DNA of 64,000 nt from NCBI RefSeq assembly GCF_023283925.1, contig NZ_JAKIKX010000002.1:496001-560000 (forward strand), given 5' to 3'. A program made the translations under genes and the position numbers. Shown here piece by piece: positions 45,881 to 56,503 of this stretch. Within the stretch, counting starts at the first letter, position 1, and every line of letters starts with the position of its first letter. The notes below the pieces were generated by a model. It saw only the letters and a program-made list of their open reading frames with translations. It did not search any database and had not been told where the DNA came from. The stretch is from Shewanella marisflavi. GTDB lineage: Bacteria; Pseudomonadota; Gammaproteobacteria; Enterobacterales; Shewanellaceae.

Positions 45881-46179
45881 TGTGGTACATGATCTCATCT
45901 CAAGATGTTGAAAACAGTTTAGAACAACGCCTGCAAGCCCGCCCAGATCACCTGGCTCGCCTGCAAGCGCTGTCAGATGAAGGCCGCCTGATGATCGCCG
46001 GTCCGCACCCAGCAATCGACAGCGACAACCCAGGCGAAGCGGGCTTCACTGGCTCTTTAGTCGTTGCCGAGTTTGATTCACTGGAAGCGGCGCAGGCCTG
46101 GGCCGATCAAGACCCTTACATCGCCGCTGGTGTTTATCAAAGCGTTATTGTGAAGCCGTTCAAGCGCGTTCTCCCGTAG
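45880..46179 (+). CDS. yciI: YciI-like protein
   Basis: The 99-residue protein belongs to the YCII family, a ferredoxin-like fold related to muconolactone isomerase: [31 protein letters not shown], then AGPHPAI and [42 protein letters not shown]. The His-Asp pair implied in catalysis for the family is present (H51 region and D97-like position of WADQDPY). Its reaction is not known. It is coupled to yciB, the usual pairing. Confidence 0.92.
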   Translation: MWYMISSQDVENSLEQRLQARPDHLARLQALSDEGRLMIAGPHPAIDSDNPGEAGFTGSLVVAEFDSLEAAQAWADQDPYIAAGVYQSVIVKPFKRVLP

Positions 46180-46202
46180 TTTTTAATCCAGGAAGCAAGC
46201 TT

Positions 46203-47012
46203 TTGAAAATTGTTTCATTCAATATCAATGGGTTAAGGGCTAGACTGCACCAACTGCAGGCGCTGATCGACAGCCACCACCCAGACATCATTGGCCTACA
46301 AGAGACCAAGGTTCACGATGAGGCCTTTCCGTTGGCCGACGTCGAAGCCATGGGCTATCAGGTCCACTATCATGGTGGCAAGGCTCACTATGGTGTCGCC
46401 ATGCTCTCCAAGTTGCCGCCGGTCAAGGTACAAAAAGGCTTCCCCACAGATGAGGAAGATGCTCAGCGACGCATGATCATGGGCACTTTTACTCAAGCCA
46501 ATGGTCGCCAACTGACAGTTCTGAATGGCTATTTCCCCCAAGGGGAAAATATCAGCCATGAAACCAAGTATCCGGCTAAGCGTAAGTTCTATCAGGATCT
46601 GATGAGCTACCTCAACGACCACCATAGTCCAGATGAAGACATTGCCATCATAGGCGACATCAATATCTCTCCTGTGGATCTGGATATTGGCATTGGGGAA
46701 GTCAACGCCAAGCGCTGGTTAAAGACAGGCAAGTGCAGCTTTCAACCTGAAGAGCGCCAATGGCTGCAAACCCTACTGGATTGGGGATTGATCGACACCT
46801 TCCGTCAGTTGCATCCGGCACGTGGTGAGCGTTACTCCTGGTTCGACTATCGCAGCAAAGGCTTCGACGACAACCGCGGACTGCGTATCGATGTGATCTT
46901 AGCCACCCCGTCGTTGGCTGAGCGTCTTACTGAATCAGATGTGGACTATGATCTGCGCGGTATCGATAAACCGTCGGATCACGCCCCTATCTGGAGCAGT
47001 TTCAAAGATTAG
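46203..47012 (+). CDS. xthA: Exodeoxyribonuclease III
   Basis: This 269-residue AP endonuclease and 3' exonuclease acts in base-excision repair. The motifs are [26 protein letters not shown] (catalytic Glu), [25 protein letters not shown] (Asp, Asn) and the terminal DHAPIW (Asp-His). The start is a TTG at 46203 preceded by AGGAAG; the protein would lose its first catalytic strand with any later ATG, so TTG is accepted. A strong terminator follows. Confidence 0.95.
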   Translation: MKIVSFNINGLRARLHQLQALIDSHHPDIIGLQETKVHDEAFPLADVEAMGYQVHYHGGKAHYGVAMLSKLPPVKVQKGFPTDEEDAQRRMIMGTFTQANGRQLTVLNGYFPQGENISHETKYPAKRKFYQDLMSYLNDHHSPDEDIAIIGDINISPVDLDIGIGEVNAKRWLKTGKCSFQPEERQWLQTLLDWGLIDTFRQLHPARGERYSWFDYRSKGFDDNRGLRIDVILATPSLAERLTESDVDYDLRGIDKPSDHAPIWSSFKD

Positions 47013-47034
47013 TGTTTCGGCACGACTAAGCATT

Positions 47035-47061
47035 AAAAAAGGCGCCAATGGCGCCTTTTTT
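47035..47061. terminator. Bidirectional terminator between xthA and the chemoreceptor gene
   Basis: A perfect 12-bp stem (AAAAAAGGCGCC / GGCGCCTTTTTT) with loop AAT serves two converging genes. Confidence 0.93.
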
Positions 47062-47086
47062 CTGTTCGATAGCATTTAACCAGCTG

Positions 47087-48535
47087 CTACTGCAAACGAT
47101 ATTGAGACAAGATCCCATCCAGCTCTGCCGAAGACTGCTGCAGTTCGCTGGCCAAAGTGACCGAACGCTCGGCGGTATCTTTAATGGTTTGCGACTGATC
47201 ACGGATCTCATTGAGCTGCGAGGCGATATCCCGCGCCGATACGCTCTGCTCCTCGGCAGATGCGGCGATCTGCGAACTCATATCAAACACATGATCAATG
47301 GAATCCGCCATAGTATCCACATCACCGCCCACAGACTCAATCGCAGTGCGGCCAAGCTCGGCCTGCTTCACAATCTCATGGGTGATATCCGCCAGCTGCC
47401 CCGATCCCGACTGCAATCCCTCAATCATAGATTGGATCTCAACCGTTGCCTGCTGCGTTCTGCCTGCCAGGGTGCGCACTTCATCGGCGACCACGGCAAA
47501 ACCTCTACCCTGCTCACCGGCCCGAGCCGCCTCGATAGCCGCGTTTAGCGCCAGCAGATTGGTCTGCTCTGAGATGCCGTTAATCGTAGTGACTACAGCG
47601 CCAATCTCGGTGGCATTGCCCGACAGCTGGTCCACCGCACTCGATGCCGCATCTATCTGGCCGGTTAACTGGCTAATACGGCGCACCGCCTCGGCGATCC
47701 GCTGCTTACTGTCTGCTGCGGCCGCAGCATTTTGCTTGGTATGATCTGAGGTATTGGCAGCGTTATGAGAGACCTCTTCGATAGCCGATGTCATCTGATC
47801 CATGGCCACAGCCACAGTATCGAGAAATTGGTGCTGGAATTGCGCCAGTTCATCATTCTGCTTGGCCTGCTGATTAAACTCTTGTGAAGCCCTGGCCAGA
47901 GTCTGGGCATTATTGCCGATCGCCTTGACCATCTCGGACATGTTATCGGCGCTGCGATCGATCTCCCGGGCAATGAGGCTGAAGTCATCTTTGCCAAAGA
48001 AATTGAGCCTGAAGGAGAGATCGCCATCGGCCAAACGCTTAATAGCAATATACATATCCCAAAGTCCGCCCCCCAAAGAGGTGGAGATCCAGTAACTGAG
48101 CTGATACAAAGGATAGAGAGCGATAAGGGCAATCCACAGCATCCACCAGGCATCACTCTTACCCTGAGCTTCCCAGGCTGACACCTCTTGGCTGAGCTGC
48201 AGATATTGGCCGTTGATCGGCGCACTGGCGGTCACCTTGTCACCCCGACGCGATTGCTCAGGTCGACTAGATAGTGTCAGACCATTGTTGGCGGCAAATG
48301 TCGCCAACTCAGCACCGCTTAACCCCTGACCGCTAGCCACCTTGGCGTACGCGTCGACACTGGCCTGCACCCTGGCGGCCGAGGCGTCCTGTAGATGCGT
48401 CACTGCCGCGTTGAGGTTTAGGATGGCGATGGTCAAGGTGATGGCTGTCACCATGGTACAGACCACCCAAAATTTACCATTGAGGCTGAGTTTGATCAGC
48501 AAGGCATCTATCTTTCTAAACTGGATAGCTTTCAT
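47087..48535 (-). CDS. Methyl-accepting chemotaxis protein
   Basis: The product of 482 residues has a first membrane helix at about 22-42 ([19 protein letters not shown]), a short periplasmic domain of roughly 90 residues without a recognisable sensor fold, a second helix near 135-155 ([17 protein letters not shown]), a HAMP region and the cytoplasmic signalling domain with the conserved hairpin tip [32 protein letters not shown]. The ligand is unknown. No CheR-binding pentapeptide is seen at the C-terminus. Confidence 0.94.
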   Translation of the reverse strand: MKAIQFRKIDALLIKLSLNGKFWVVCTMVTAITLTIAILNLNAAVTHLQDASAARVQASVDAYAKVASGQGLSGAELATFAANNGLTLSSRPEQSRRGDKVTASAPINGQYLQLSQEVSAWEAQGKSDAWWMLWIALIALYPLYQLSYWISTSLGGGLWDMYIAIKRLADGDLSFRLNFFGKDDFSLIAREIDRSADNMSEMVKAIGNNAQTLARASQEFNQQAKQNDELAQFQHQFLDTVAVAMDQMTSAIEEVSHNAANTSDHTKQNAAAAADSKQRIAEAVRRISQLTGQIDAASSAVDQLSGNATEIGAVVTTINGISEQTNLLALNAAIEAARAGEQGRGFAVVADEVRTLAGRTQQATVEIQSMIEGLQSGSGQLADITHEIVKQAELGRTAIESVGGDVDTMADSIDHVFDMSSQIAASAEEQSVSARDIASQLNEIRDQSQTIKDTAERSVTLASELQQSSAELDGILSQYRLQ

Positions 48536-48605
48536 GGAAACCCACTTCTTATCAGGCTAAATTGACAACGACTTTCGATCTACCAGATCAAGTTAAGCAC
48601 ATTTT

Positions 48606-49100
48606 CTAATCTTGAGCCTTGATTAGACGTAACTTAATGGCTGGCAAGGTTCTACCGGTAAAGGCAACCAGCTGCCCGGTCAATAAGGTCATGGCATAGC
48701 CAAGCAGTGCACCAAGAAGGAGTGGTGGTATGATGCTGGCGATATCGCCGCCTAAGGCAAAAGTGATACAGCAACCGATAAAGGCGCCAGGAATAAAGGC
48801 GAGTCGCTGGTAACTGGCTTGTAAACACATGAGGCTGGTGACTATGCCGGTAAGCAGGTATCCCACCAGCGGCGTCTCAAAATGACTCCCGCCAGCAATG
48901 ACCACCCAAGCCCAGAAGACACCGGACAGGTTGGTAAACCAGCTCATGAGTACCCCTTGAAACCCCGCCTTTGGCTGAGCAAAAAAGGTACTGCACGCAA
49001 GAAAGCCAACCCAAGTGACTAAGTGAAATGCATCGGCAACCCCTGCCCAGATGGCAGCAAGCAGCCCTGCAGATAATGCAACCTGCATACGATTTTCCAT
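48606..49100 (-). CDS. DUF1097 inner-membrane protein
   Basis: The 164-residue protein has about five membrane segments (for example GVADAFHLVTWVGFLACSTFFA, GVFWAWVVIAGG, FIPGAFIGCCITFA, PPLLLGALLGYAMTLLTG) and the composition of the DUF1097/YcdZ family, whose function is unknown. The start at 49098-49100 gives MENRMQV; the ATG four codons later is possible. It stands alone between the chemoreceptor gene and the molybdenum hydroxylase operon. Confidence 0.8.
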   Translation of the reverse strand: MENRMQVALSAGLLAAIWAGVADAFHLVTWVGFLACSTFFAQPKAGFQGVLMSWFTNLSGVFWAWVVIAGGSHFETPLVGYLLTGIVTSLMCLQASYQRLAFIPGAFIGCCITFALGGDIASIIPPLLLGALLGYAMTLLTGQLVAFTGRTLPAIKLRLIKAQD

Positions 49101-49332
49101 GTATGACCCCTCATTACATTGGAATATTATTTTTGGTTAAATTACTTCAATTTGAGTTACAAAAATAGGATCCAGGCCAAATAAACAGGAATTAGTCTAA
49201 ATAGATTAAAAAATAACCGATCCGTGTAGTAAAAGAACGTAACTTGTGAAGTGAGAAACCACCGGGAGCATGGAACCAAACAAGATAAAGGGAAGCAGGG
49301 CCAGTCAGACAACGCTGACCGACCCGTAACAA

Positions 49333-51576
49333 CTAGACGCTGAAATGATCACTTAACGGCAGATCACGCACGCGCACACCGCTGGCGGCAAAGATGGCAT
49401 TCACTATGCTGGGTGCAACAGGCGGTACACCCGGCTCGCCAACCCCGCCAGGAGGCGCATCGGAAGGCACTAAAATCGTTTCGATTTCAGGGCATTGTGA
49501 CAAGCGCAGCAGAGGATAATCATGAAAATTAGACTGCTCTACCCGCCCATCCTTAAAGCTTATCCTGCCCATCAAGGCGATACTTAAGCCAAACATCACC
49601 GCCCCTTCAAGCTGAGACGCCACCCTATCTGGGTTAACTAAAGTACCCGCATCGATGGCGATTATCGTCTTAAGCACCTTAAGTTGCTTATCCTTGCTGA
49701 CTTCAACCAAACTGGCTGTTGCCACAAAGGCGGTAAAGCTGCGATGCACCGCAAAGCCCCAGCCTTGGTTTGCCTTCGCCTTAGGCTGAGTCGCCAACTT
49801 CTGCTCTACCGCGGCGATCACCCCCTTATAGCGGGCGGTATCCACCGGATGACGGGCCAAGGTTTCACCATAATTACCGTAGTTAAAGCCTTGATCGGCA
49901 AAGGTCTCTTGTCTATCGGGTCCCAATAGTTCGCGCCACATACTGATGGTATCCAGCCCGCGCTTATGGGCCAGCTCATCAACAAAGACACCGATACCGA
50001 AGCCGTGCTGTATGTTGCAAACCGAGCGCATCCAACCGATACGGGTATGAGCGGCCGCTTTTACCGTCTCACAGCGCAGGCTGTCGATGGCCAAAGGCAC
50101 ATCCACAAAGCCGAGATCCAACTCAGAGGCACTTGGCTCATCGACCCCTTCGGCAAAGGTAGAGCTAATACTTGGGAAGCCGGTACGTTGCAGCATGGCC
50201 TCTACCCCATTATCCCCCACTCTAGCCTTAAAGTACTGGGCACTGATGGCGTGCAGGTAACCGTTTTGCAACTCATCTTCGCGGCTCCAACACACCTTAA
50301 CCGGCCGCTTAACCTCACGGGATAACAGCGCCGCCTCGACGCAGTAATCTGGCTTGGACTTACGGCCAAAACCACCACCGAGCAGAGTCACATGCACAAT
50401 TACCTTTTCGGCCTCTAGCCCTAACGCACCAGCGACTGTCCCCTGGGCGCTTTGTGGCGTCTGAGTCGACGCCCAGATCTCAACACGACTCTCGGTGACA
50501 TTCGCCGTTGCCGTCGGCGGCTCCATCATGGCGTGAGCCAGATAAGGTACGCTATAAACAGCTTCTATGGTCTTGTCTGCTGGCCAGCTCTGTTGCTGCT
50601 CGCCCATTTGCCGCACTGGCTTACCGCTCTCTTGCACCGCCTGCTTCAAAGCTGTCAGATAGGCGCTCGAATCATGACTATCGTTGGCCGAACTGGTCCA
50701 CTCGATTGCCAGCGCAGCGCGCCCCTGGGCAGCACTCCACGAATTTGTTGCCAATACGGCAACGCCGCCTAACGGCTGAAAACTGGGGGCGCCCTGAGGT
50801 GTGGGCAGTTTGATCACATCCACCACGCCGGCAACGGCTCTGGCCGCCTTATCATCAAGCTTGGCTACTTGGCTACCTAACACCGGTGGGCGCACTATGC
50901 TGGCATAGAGCATATTGTCCAGACGCACATCGAAGCCGTACTGGGCGGTGCCATCGAGTATCGCCTCCATATCCACTATGGTGTGGCCTTTACCGATATG
51001 AGTATAGGCATCGGCTGACTTGAGCTTAAGTTCAGACACCTCGGGAAGCGGCAATTTCGAGGCCGCCAATGCGAGATCGCCAAAACGTAAGCTGCGACCA
51101 GAGGCGCGATGCCGCACCTGATTATTGACCGTCTCTAACTCACTCACTGGCACCTTTAGCTGCTCGGCGGCGGCCTGCTCTAACATGGTACGCGCCATGG
51201 CGCCCATCTCTCGCATCTTGTCAAAGCCTTTACGTATACTGCGCGAACCATCGGTGTTTTGGCTGCCGTAACGCTTGTCGGCCAAGCCCTGCACCACGAC
51301 CACCTTGTCCCAGTCGGCGCCTAGCTCGTCGGCCAACACCTGAGGAATACCGGTGCGGATCCCCTGTCCCATTTCGGAGCGATGACAGGTGAGATAGACC
51401 TTGTCATCCTCACCGATAGCGATAAATAGATTAAGGCGTGCCTCACCGCCTTGAGCCAGCGCCATGGGGCTCCAACTGATCCCGCTGGCTCCTAAGGCCA
51501 ATCCACCACCGGCGGCGCCAAACAGCTTTAATACGTCCCGGCGACTAAAATTTTGTACAGCGCTGAACTGGCTCAT
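49333..51576 (-). CDS. iorB: Molybdopterin-binding subunit of an isoquinoline-oxidoreductase-type hydroxylase
   Basis: The 747-residue protein starts with a Tat signal ([20 protein letters not shown]), so the enzyme is exported folded. It is the large Mo-cofactor subunit of the xanthine oxidase superfamily: [16 protein letters not shown] near 70, [18 protein letters not shown] near 400, and the catalytic glutamate in [14 protein letters not shown] near 715. The two-subunit design with a small 2Fe-2S protein and no FAD subunit is that of IorAB and related aldehyde dehydrogenases, which pass electrons to cytochromes. The substrate is unknown. Its start overlaps the small-subunit stop by four bases. 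Confidence 0.92.
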   Translation of the reverse strand: MSQFSAVQNFSRRDVLKLFGAAGGGLALGASGISWSPMALAQGGEARLNLFIAIGEDDKVYLTCHRSEMGQGIRTGIPQVLADELGADWDKVVVVQGLADKRYGSQNTDGSRSIRKGFDKMREMGAMARTMLEQAAAEQLKVPVSELETVNNQVRHRASGRSLRFGDLALAASKLPLPEVSELKLKSADAYTHIGKGHTIVDMEAILDGTAQYGFDVRLDNMLYASIVRPPVLGSQVAKLDDKAARAVAGVVDVIKLPTPQGAPSFQPLGGVAVLATNSWSAAQGRAALAIEWTSSANDSHDSSAYLTALKQAVQESGKPVRQMGEQQQSWPADKTIEAVYSVPYLAHAMMEPPTATANVTESRVEIWASTQTPQSAQGTVAGALGLEAEKVIVHVTLLGGGFGRKSKPDYCVEAALLSREVKRPVKVCWSREDELQNGYLHAISAQYFKARVGDNGVEAMLQRTGFPSISSTFAEGVDEPSASELDLGFVDVPLAIDSLRCETVKAAAHTRIGWMRSVCNIQHGFGIGVFVDELAHKRGLDTISMWRELLGPDRQETFADQGFNYGNYGETLARHPVDTARYKGVIAAVEQKLATQPKAKANQGWGFAVHRSFTAFVATASLVEVSKDKQLKVLKTIIAIDAGTLVNPDRVASQLEGAVMFGLSIALMGRISFKDGRVEQSNFHDYPLLRLSQCPEIETILVPSDAPPGGVGEPGVPPVAPSIVNAIFAASGVRVRDLPLSDHFSV

Positions 51577-52067
51577 GCTTCCACCTCCCTCGTCTGGCCG
51601 TCAACCAGGGCTGATGGCCCGGCGGCGGCTTCCTTGATTGCGGCCTTGATGCGGGTATAGGTGCCGCAGCGACAGAGATTACCCACCATGGCTTCTTCTA
51701 TCTGAGCATCATTGGGCTCTGGATATTGGGCAAGCAAGGCGGCGGCTGACATCAACTGCCCCGCCTGACAATAACCACACTGAGGCACATTATGCTTGCG
51801 CCACGCCGTTTGCAGCTTGTCGGCAGCCAAGCCCTCTATGGTGGTCACCTGTTTGCCTTGTACCTGCTTCAAGCTAGTCAGACAGGCCCTGGCAGGCTCA
51901 CCATCGACATGTATGGTACAGGCGCCGCACAGGCCAGCCCCGCAGCCGTACTTAGTGCCCGTGAGGCCCAATATATCTCTGATCGCCCAGAGTACTGGCA
52001 TATTGGGATCCGCATCTAAGGTGTAATCTTTGCCGTTAATCTTCAGTCCGAGTTGAGGATTGGACAT
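51573..52067 (-). CDS. iorA: 2Fe-2S subunit of the molybdenum hydroxylase
   Basis: The 164-residue protein has two [2Fe-2S] clusters: a plant-ferredoxin-like one ([24 protein letters not shown], residues about 40-63) and a helical one ([16 protein letters not shown] and [15 protein letters not shown]). It transfers electrons from the Mo site. There is no signal peptide, so export would rely on the Tat signal of the large subunit, as is known for such pairs. The ATG at 52065-52067 has AAGGAG upstream; the GTG one codon before is rejected. Confidence 0.94.
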   Translation of the reverse strand: MSNPQLGLKINGKDYTLDADPNMPVLWAIRDILGLTGTKYGCGAGLCGACTIHVDGEPARACLTSLKQVQGKQVTTIEGLAADKLQTAWRKHNVPQCGYCQAGQLMSAAALLAQYPEPNDAQIEEAMVGNLCRCGTYTRIKAAIKEAAAGPSALVDGQTREVEA

Positions 52068-52133
52068 CACTTTCTCCTTGTTGACCCCGCAAATAGATAG
52101 GGTGACGATTAAACTTAGTTAGGCCAGATAGGC

Positions 52134-52778
52134 TTAACAACGCGCTCGGTAGGCCTCAAGCTGTGACCGGGTATCGATATCGACCGCCGCCTCAGGCATC
52201 GCCAGGGCGATAAGCTGCCCCTCTCGATATAGCCTGGTTAACAACGCTTTGGCGCCGCGATCCCCCGATAAGGCCATGAGCGACTCAAAGTCATCATGGC
52301 AAAAGAGGGCTGGTGCCCCCAAAGTTAACTCATAATAGGCACAGACCCGGGTATTTTCCCGGCGACGCGCCGAAAACAGCGCCAGATAGTCCTGGGATGC
52401 TAAAGCCGGCTGATCGCCCAGCGCAATAAGCAGGCTCTCAGCCCCCTGCGCCTTGGCATATTGGGCGGCGGTGGCAATCGAGTGCGCCAGCCCTAACTGC
52501 CAGTCTGGGTTATGCACCTTTAGCGCCGAGGTCGGCAGGCAGGCTTCTATTCTCTGTTGATGGCCACCGGTGATCACGACCAGGCTAGCAACAAGCGTCT
52601 CAGCCACCAGCTCAAGGGTGCGATACTGCGCCAGAATGAGCGGCTCATCGAGCGCTTGTTGATCTTCACGGCCAGCCCCTGATTGAGAAAGCGGTTCAGC
52701 CAGTTTAGCCCCGCCAAATCGACGGCTCTCACCGGCAGCCAGCAGCGCGATCATCACCTTAGGCTTAAGCCCTGTCAT
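52134..52778 (-). CDS. mocA: MocA-like molybdopterin cytidylyltransferase
   Basis: This 214-residue nucleotidyltransferase has the LLAAGESRRFGGAKLAEPL signature (residues 12-30), LLIALGDQP and a C-terminal DIDTRSQLEAY. MocA adds CMP to the molybdenum cofactor, the form used by xanthine-oxidase-family enzymes, which fits the iorAB genes next to it. An insertion after the signature (SQSGAGREDQQALDEP) is unusual. The start overlaps the xdhC-like stop by four bases. Confidence 0.85.
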   Translation of the reverse strand: MTGLKPKVMIALLAAGESRRFGGAKLAEPLSQSGAGREDQQALDEPLILAQYRTLELVAETLVASLVVITGGHQQRIEACLPTSALKVHNPDWQLGLAHSIATAAQYAKAQGAESLLIALGDQPALASQDYLALFSARRRENTRVCAYYELTLGAPALFCHDDFESLMALSGDRGAKALLTRLYREGQLIALAMPEAAVDIDTRSQLEAYRARC

Positions 52779-53806
52779 GCCATCACCTCTTTAAGCGCCA
52801 CCCGTTTGCCCTGATGAAACACACCATGACATTCGGACAAGATACTTAAGGCGATAGAGGCTGGCAGCTCACCGCCTAACGCGAGCCCGGCGGGCGCAGA
52901 AAAGAAGGCTTTAAAGGCATCTTGCTTAAGGTTGGCGAGTGCAAGCACCCTGTCTCGCCGATGACCAGGCCCAAGCAGCGCCAGATATTGTAGCTGGGTT
53001 GCGCGCTCAGCGATCTGCCCTAAGGCCTCGGCATCGAGCTGTAAGTTGTGTTGCATCACGATGGCGCCGTCAATTCGCGCCCAAAATGCCTCATCGAGCG
53101 CATCGACCGGCAGCTTAATCACTTTGGCTCCGGGAAAATCATACTCTCTGGCGTAACTGGTGCGCCTATCGATCACATCGACCTGCCAGCCAAGCTGCTG
53201 CGCTATCATGCTCACGGGCTGGGCATCCAAGCCGCCGCCAAAAATAGCGATACGGTAACGGGCGCGCAGGGGAATGATTAAGGATTTTTGCTCTCCTGCC
53301 AGTATCCCGGCGCGGGGAAAGTCTCTGAGACACCAGTTGGCCCTGGCATCATCCAGGGCCTGCTGATCGCCCCACACCATGGCGCGAGGCAACGGCGTCA
53401 CCGGGTCGGTCAGCTGCAACTCATAATGACACTGTCCCTGATTGACTAAGGTCTCTTTTAAGCGCTTAAAGTGTAAATAATGATTATCTGCGCAGAGGGG
53501 CACCAGCATTAAGTGCACTATGCCACCGCAGCCCAGCTGATAACTGGCGTCTGTCTCGTCAGACGCATCGTAGCAGACGTTAACCGCCTGCCCTGTCTGG
53601 AGGACCTGCTGGGCCCGTCGCCGCAAGTCCGCCTCTAGGCAGCCACCGCTCACCAGGCCCACACTCTTGCCCATACCATGGATCAGCATCATGGCGCCCA
53701 CCTTACGATAGGCCGACCCCTCTACACGGGTCACCACCGCCAATACCCAATCATCTTGGGGTGCCGACGCCCAGGCGCTAACAAGATCTTCGATGTGATG
53801 TGACAT
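52775..53806 (-). CDS. XdhC/CoxI-family molybdenum-cofactor maturation protein
   Basis: The 343-residue protein has the XdhC N-terminal domain (LAVVTRVEGSAYRKVGAMMLIHGMGKSVGLVSGGCLEADLRRRA) and a C-terminal Rossmann fold (RIAIFGGGLDAQPVSMIAQQLGWQVDVIDRR). XdhC binds the Mo cofactor and helps sulfurate and insert it into xanthine-oxidase-type enzymes. It forms one transcription unit with mocA and iorAB, xdhC first. The CGGI segment (near 93) matches the cysteine-bearing motif of the family. Confidence 0.92.
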   Translation of the reverse strand: MSHHIEDLVSAWASAPQDDWVLAVVTRVEGSAYRKVGAMMLIHGMGKSVGLVSGGCLEADLRRRAQQVLQTGQAVNVCYDASDETDASYQLGCGGIVHLMLVPLCADNHYLHFKRLKETLVNQGQCHYELQLTDPVTPLPRAMVWGDQQALDDARANWCLRDFPRAGILAGEQKSLIIPLRARYRIAIFGGGLDAQPVSMIAQQLGWQVDVIDRRTSYAREYDFPGAKVIKLPVDALDEAFWARIDGAIVMQHNLQLDAEALGQIAERATQLQYLALLGPGHRRDRVLALANLKQDAFKAFFSAPAGLALGGELPASIALSILSECHGVFHQGKRVALKEVMA

Positions 53807-53923
53807 ATCCCTGTGTCTCTGTTTGCCGCAAAAGATATTCGTGATCTTTTAACCTAGCAGAGACGGGAATAAGAAAACAGGTTCAATACGTTGCAAAAGA
53901 TTTCATTGCATCATGAAGAGCAA

Positions 53924-53946
53924 AACGGCGACCTAAGGTCGCCGTT
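53924..53946 (-). terminator. Terminator of the metallo-hydrolase gene
   Basis: A perfect 10-bp stem (AACGGCGACC / GGTCGCCGTT) with a 3-base loop, followed by TTTTG on the minus strand, lies just past the stop of the metallo-hydrolase gene. Confidence 0.85.
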
Positions 53947-53952
53947 ATCAGA

Positions 53953-54597
53953 TCAACTCAGCAGCTGGTCGGCAACAAAGGGGTTTTGCTGCCGCTCGGC
54001 GCCGAAGGTAGAGATGGGGCCGTGACCGGGAATAAAGCTCACATCGCGGCCTAACGGCCAGAGCACCTGAGTGATCGACTGGATCAATGCCTGATGACTG
54101 GACTGCGGAAAGTCGGTACGACCAATTGAGCCTTTAAAGAGCACGTCACCCACCCAGGCCAAGCGATCTGACTCGCTGTAGAATACTATGTGACCCGGCG
54201 TATGCCCGGGGCAGTGCAACACTTCAAGGCTCTGCTCGCCCACGCTGACTTTATCGCCTGCCGCCAAATATTGCGCTGGCTCAAAGGACGCAACAGGCAG
54301 AAAACCAAAATGCTTACTCTGCTGCGGCAATGTCTCCAACCAGAAGGCATCGTCCTTATGGGGGCCGACAATAGGTACGCCCGTTGCCTCGGCCAAGGCC
54401 TTGGCGCCGCCCACATGATCGATATGCCCATGGGTCAGTAAAATCTTCTCGAGGGTTAAGCCATTATGGGCCAGTTGCTGCTCTATGCGCTCTATATCAC
54501 CACCCGGGTCGACCACTGCCGCCCGCTTGCTCTTTTCACACCAGATAATGCTGCAATTTTGTTGAAACGGTGTCACGGGCACAATTTGATACTTCAT
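53953..54597 (-). CDS. Metallo-beta-lactamase-fold hydrolase, YcbL-like
   Basis: The 214-residue protein has the zinc-binding HGHIDHVGG (near 55), PGHTPGHIVFY (near 132), the aspartate in WVGDVLFKGSIGRTDFP and HGP near the end, with VVDPGGD at the start. This is the short glyoxalase-II-like type (YcbL/GloC), which hydrolyses S-lactoylglutathione or a related thioester. There is no C-terminal glutathione-binding domain of full GloB. Monocistronic. Confidence 0.9.
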   Translation of the reverse strand: MKYQIVPVTPFQQNCSIIWCEKSKRAAVVDPGGDIERIEQQLAHNGLTLEKILLTHGHIDHVGGAKALAEATGVPIVGPHKDDAFWLETLPQQSKHFGFLPVASFEPAQYLAAGDKVSVGEQSLEVLHCPGHTPGHIVFYSESDRLAWVGDVLFKGSIGRTDFPQSSHQALIQSITQVLWPLGRDVSFIPGHGPISTFGAERQQNPFVADQLLS

Positions 54598-54756
54598 CTT
54601 ATTCTTCCACTTTCATCCACCTCGGCATAGGTTACGATATCAAGGTAGGATTCTCTAATGACACTGACAAAAAGATTGATCTAGGATAACCTATCGGCGT
54701 CATTTAGTACCCTACAAGTCTGCGCTTACAGGCAACATTTCATAATAAGGTTCACC

Positions 54757-56046
54757 ATGTCCGACTCACAACGCCTTGCTGGCATCCATTGTATCAAGCA
54801 TTATTTTAGCCTGCCCTTAGATCACAGCGCCAGCGACGGTGAAAAGCTAACCATCTTCGCCCGCGAACTGGTGGCACCTGAGCACAGAGAGCGCAAACTC
54901 CCCTATCTGGTTTATTTCCAAGGCGGGCCAGGTTTTGGCGCCATCAGACCCGCAGCAAACGGCGGCTGGATAAAGCGTGCCCTACAGGAATACCGAGTGT
55001 TATTACTGGATCAGCGCGGCACAGGCCTCTCAAGCCCCATCAACTATGCATCATTAGCCCATCTGGACTCACAGGCCCAGGCCGATTATCTGAGCCATTT
55101 TCGCGCCGACAGCATTATCAAGGATGCCGAGCTTATCCGCACGCAGCTGATAGGCGATGAAAAATGGAGCATACTCGGCCAGAGCTTCGGCGGCTTCTGC
55201 GTATTGAAATACTTAAACGATGCGCCTCAAGGTCTGATTGAAGCCTATATCACAGGCGGCATCCCCTCGCTCACCCGCAGCGCCGATGAGGTCTATCAGG
55301 CCACCTACAAGCGGGTACTGGCCAAAAACCAGGACTTCTTCGCCCGCTTCCCGGACGCCCAAGACTTAGTTAAACGCCTGGCGGCCTACCTGCAAGAAAA
55401 TGAAGTACGCATAGCCACCGGCGAGCGACTCACGGTGGAGATGCTGCAACTACTGGGGATCAACATCGGCATGGAGCAAGGCGGCGAGCCAGTATATTAC
55501 CTGCTGGAACAGGCCCTGATAGAGACGGCCCAGGGCACTCAAGTCAACCCACTGTTTTTGGCTCACTTCTGCCAGCTGCTGGATTACAACACCAACCCCA
55601 TCTTCGCCCTACTGCACGAAAGTATCTATTGTCAGCAAGGCGCCTCAAGCTGGGCGGCCCATAGGGTCAGACAAACCTATGATGAGTTTAACTACCAGGC
55701 GGACAAGCCCTTCCTGTTTACCGGCGAGATGGTCTATCCCTGGTTCTTCGACCAGTTCACCAACCTCAAGCCGCTGAAACACGCGGCGCACCTGCTGGCA
55801 GACAAGGCCGATTGGCCCATGCTCTACGATCCCGCCAAGCTGGCCGCCAACCAGGTGCCCGTGGCCGCAGCCATCTACAGCGAAGATATGTTCGTGGAGA
55901 TGAATTACAGCCTGGAGACAGCGGCTCAGGTAGGTAACTTGAAGTACTGGCTTACCTCTGAATATGAGCACAATGGCATCCGTATGGATGGGGAGCATAT
56001 TTTGGATAGGTTGATTGGGATTAATCGTGGGGAACAATTGAGGTAA
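54757..56046 (+). CDS. Proline iminopeptidase-like alpha/beta hydrolase
   Basis: The 429-residue protein is of peptidase family S33: oxyanion segment YFQGGPGFGAIRP (near 55), DQRGTGLSSPINY (near 85), the nucleophile elbow GQSFGGFCVLKY (near 138) and a C-terminal SEYEHNGIRMDGE with the catalytic histidine. Such enzymes remove N-terminal proline. No signal peptide is seen. It is the last core gene before the two-gene cassette. Confidence 0.88.
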   Translation: MSDSQRLAGIHCIKHYFSLPLDHSASDGEKLTIFARELVAPEHRERKLPYLVYFQGGPGFGAIRPAANGGWIKRALQEYRVLLLDQRGTGLSSPINYASLAHLDSQAQADYLSHFRADSIIKDAELIRTQLIGDEKWSILGQSFGGFCVLKYLNDAPQGLIEAYITGGIPSLTRSADEVYQATYKRVLAKNQDFFARFPDAQDLVKRLAAYLQENEVRIATGERLTVEMLQLLGINIGMEQGGEPVYYLLEQALIETAQGTQVNPLFLAHFCQLLDYNTNPIFALLHESIYCQQGASSWAAHRVRQTYDEFNYQADKPFLFTGEMVYPWFFDQFTNLKPLKHAAHLLADKADWPMLYDPAKLAANQVPVAAAIYSEDMFVEMNYSLETAAQVGNLKYWLTSEYEHNGIRMDGEHILDRLIGINRGEQLR

Positions 56047-56503
56047 ATCTGCTCGGGGGCGTATCGCTCGCCCCTTTTCCCCTGCTCTTCTCGGCCGGCC
56101 GCTCGCTCGCTCGCTCATAGTAACGGTTCACTTTAATCGTTGAATGAAATTGTCATTAATTAAGGTGATTTGAAGGTCGAACCTTCATGGCTACCTAACG
56201 CCTGCCCGGCGAGGGATGTGCAAGCACACTTTTGGCACGCCGCAAGCACATCCGTGTGAGCTTCACGGCGGCGTCCATGCCGCCAAGAGCCAAAAGCGTG
56301 CATACACCAGTAGCCAAACGTCTCTTCGATTTAGCTTCATTTGCTGTGAGTAGCATTGGGGGTAGAAAGGAGATCAAAAGATAACTCTGTTTTGCCCCAA
56401 AAAGTTTTAGGCTCATTCCAATACTCAATTTTGACACATTTTATTTGACCTAATTTTGCTTATCTAACAAATTGTTTAGTGGCTGTCTTTGTAAGGACAA
56501 GAA
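56047..56503. other. Structured, repeat-rich region upstream of the two-gene cassette
   Basis: It contains a CGCT tandem run (56099-56116), a hairpin TGAAGGT/ACCTTCA (56171-56187), and a GC-rich block (56199-56305) with several nested inverted repeats (TGTGC/GCACA, GGCGG/CCGCC, GCACACTTTTGGC against GCCAAAAGCGTGC). After it comes a segment (56304-56332) that recurs inverted beyond the cassette. A frame on the minus strand through it looks spurious. The last 60 bases are AT-rich and presumably hold the cassette promoter. Confidence 0.6.
56304..56332 (+). repeat. Flanking repeat, left copy
   Basis: ACACCAGTA, six variable bases, then CGTCTCTTCGATTT. The same two blocks occur inverted at 60094-60121 on the other side of the cassette. 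The downstream copy lies in a different context, so the similarity is limited to roughly 30 bases plus weak traces. Confidence 0.6.

Noticed and set aside
56199..56332. Integron attC site upstream of the two-gene cassette
   Set aside because: ACCTAAC fits one end, but no GTTRRRY partner is found at the other, and no attC follows the cassette.
56195..56437. An 80-residue frame on the minus strand
   Set aside because: It runs through a block of nested inverted repeats, has no ribosome-binding site and resembles no protein I know; more likely a repeat element.
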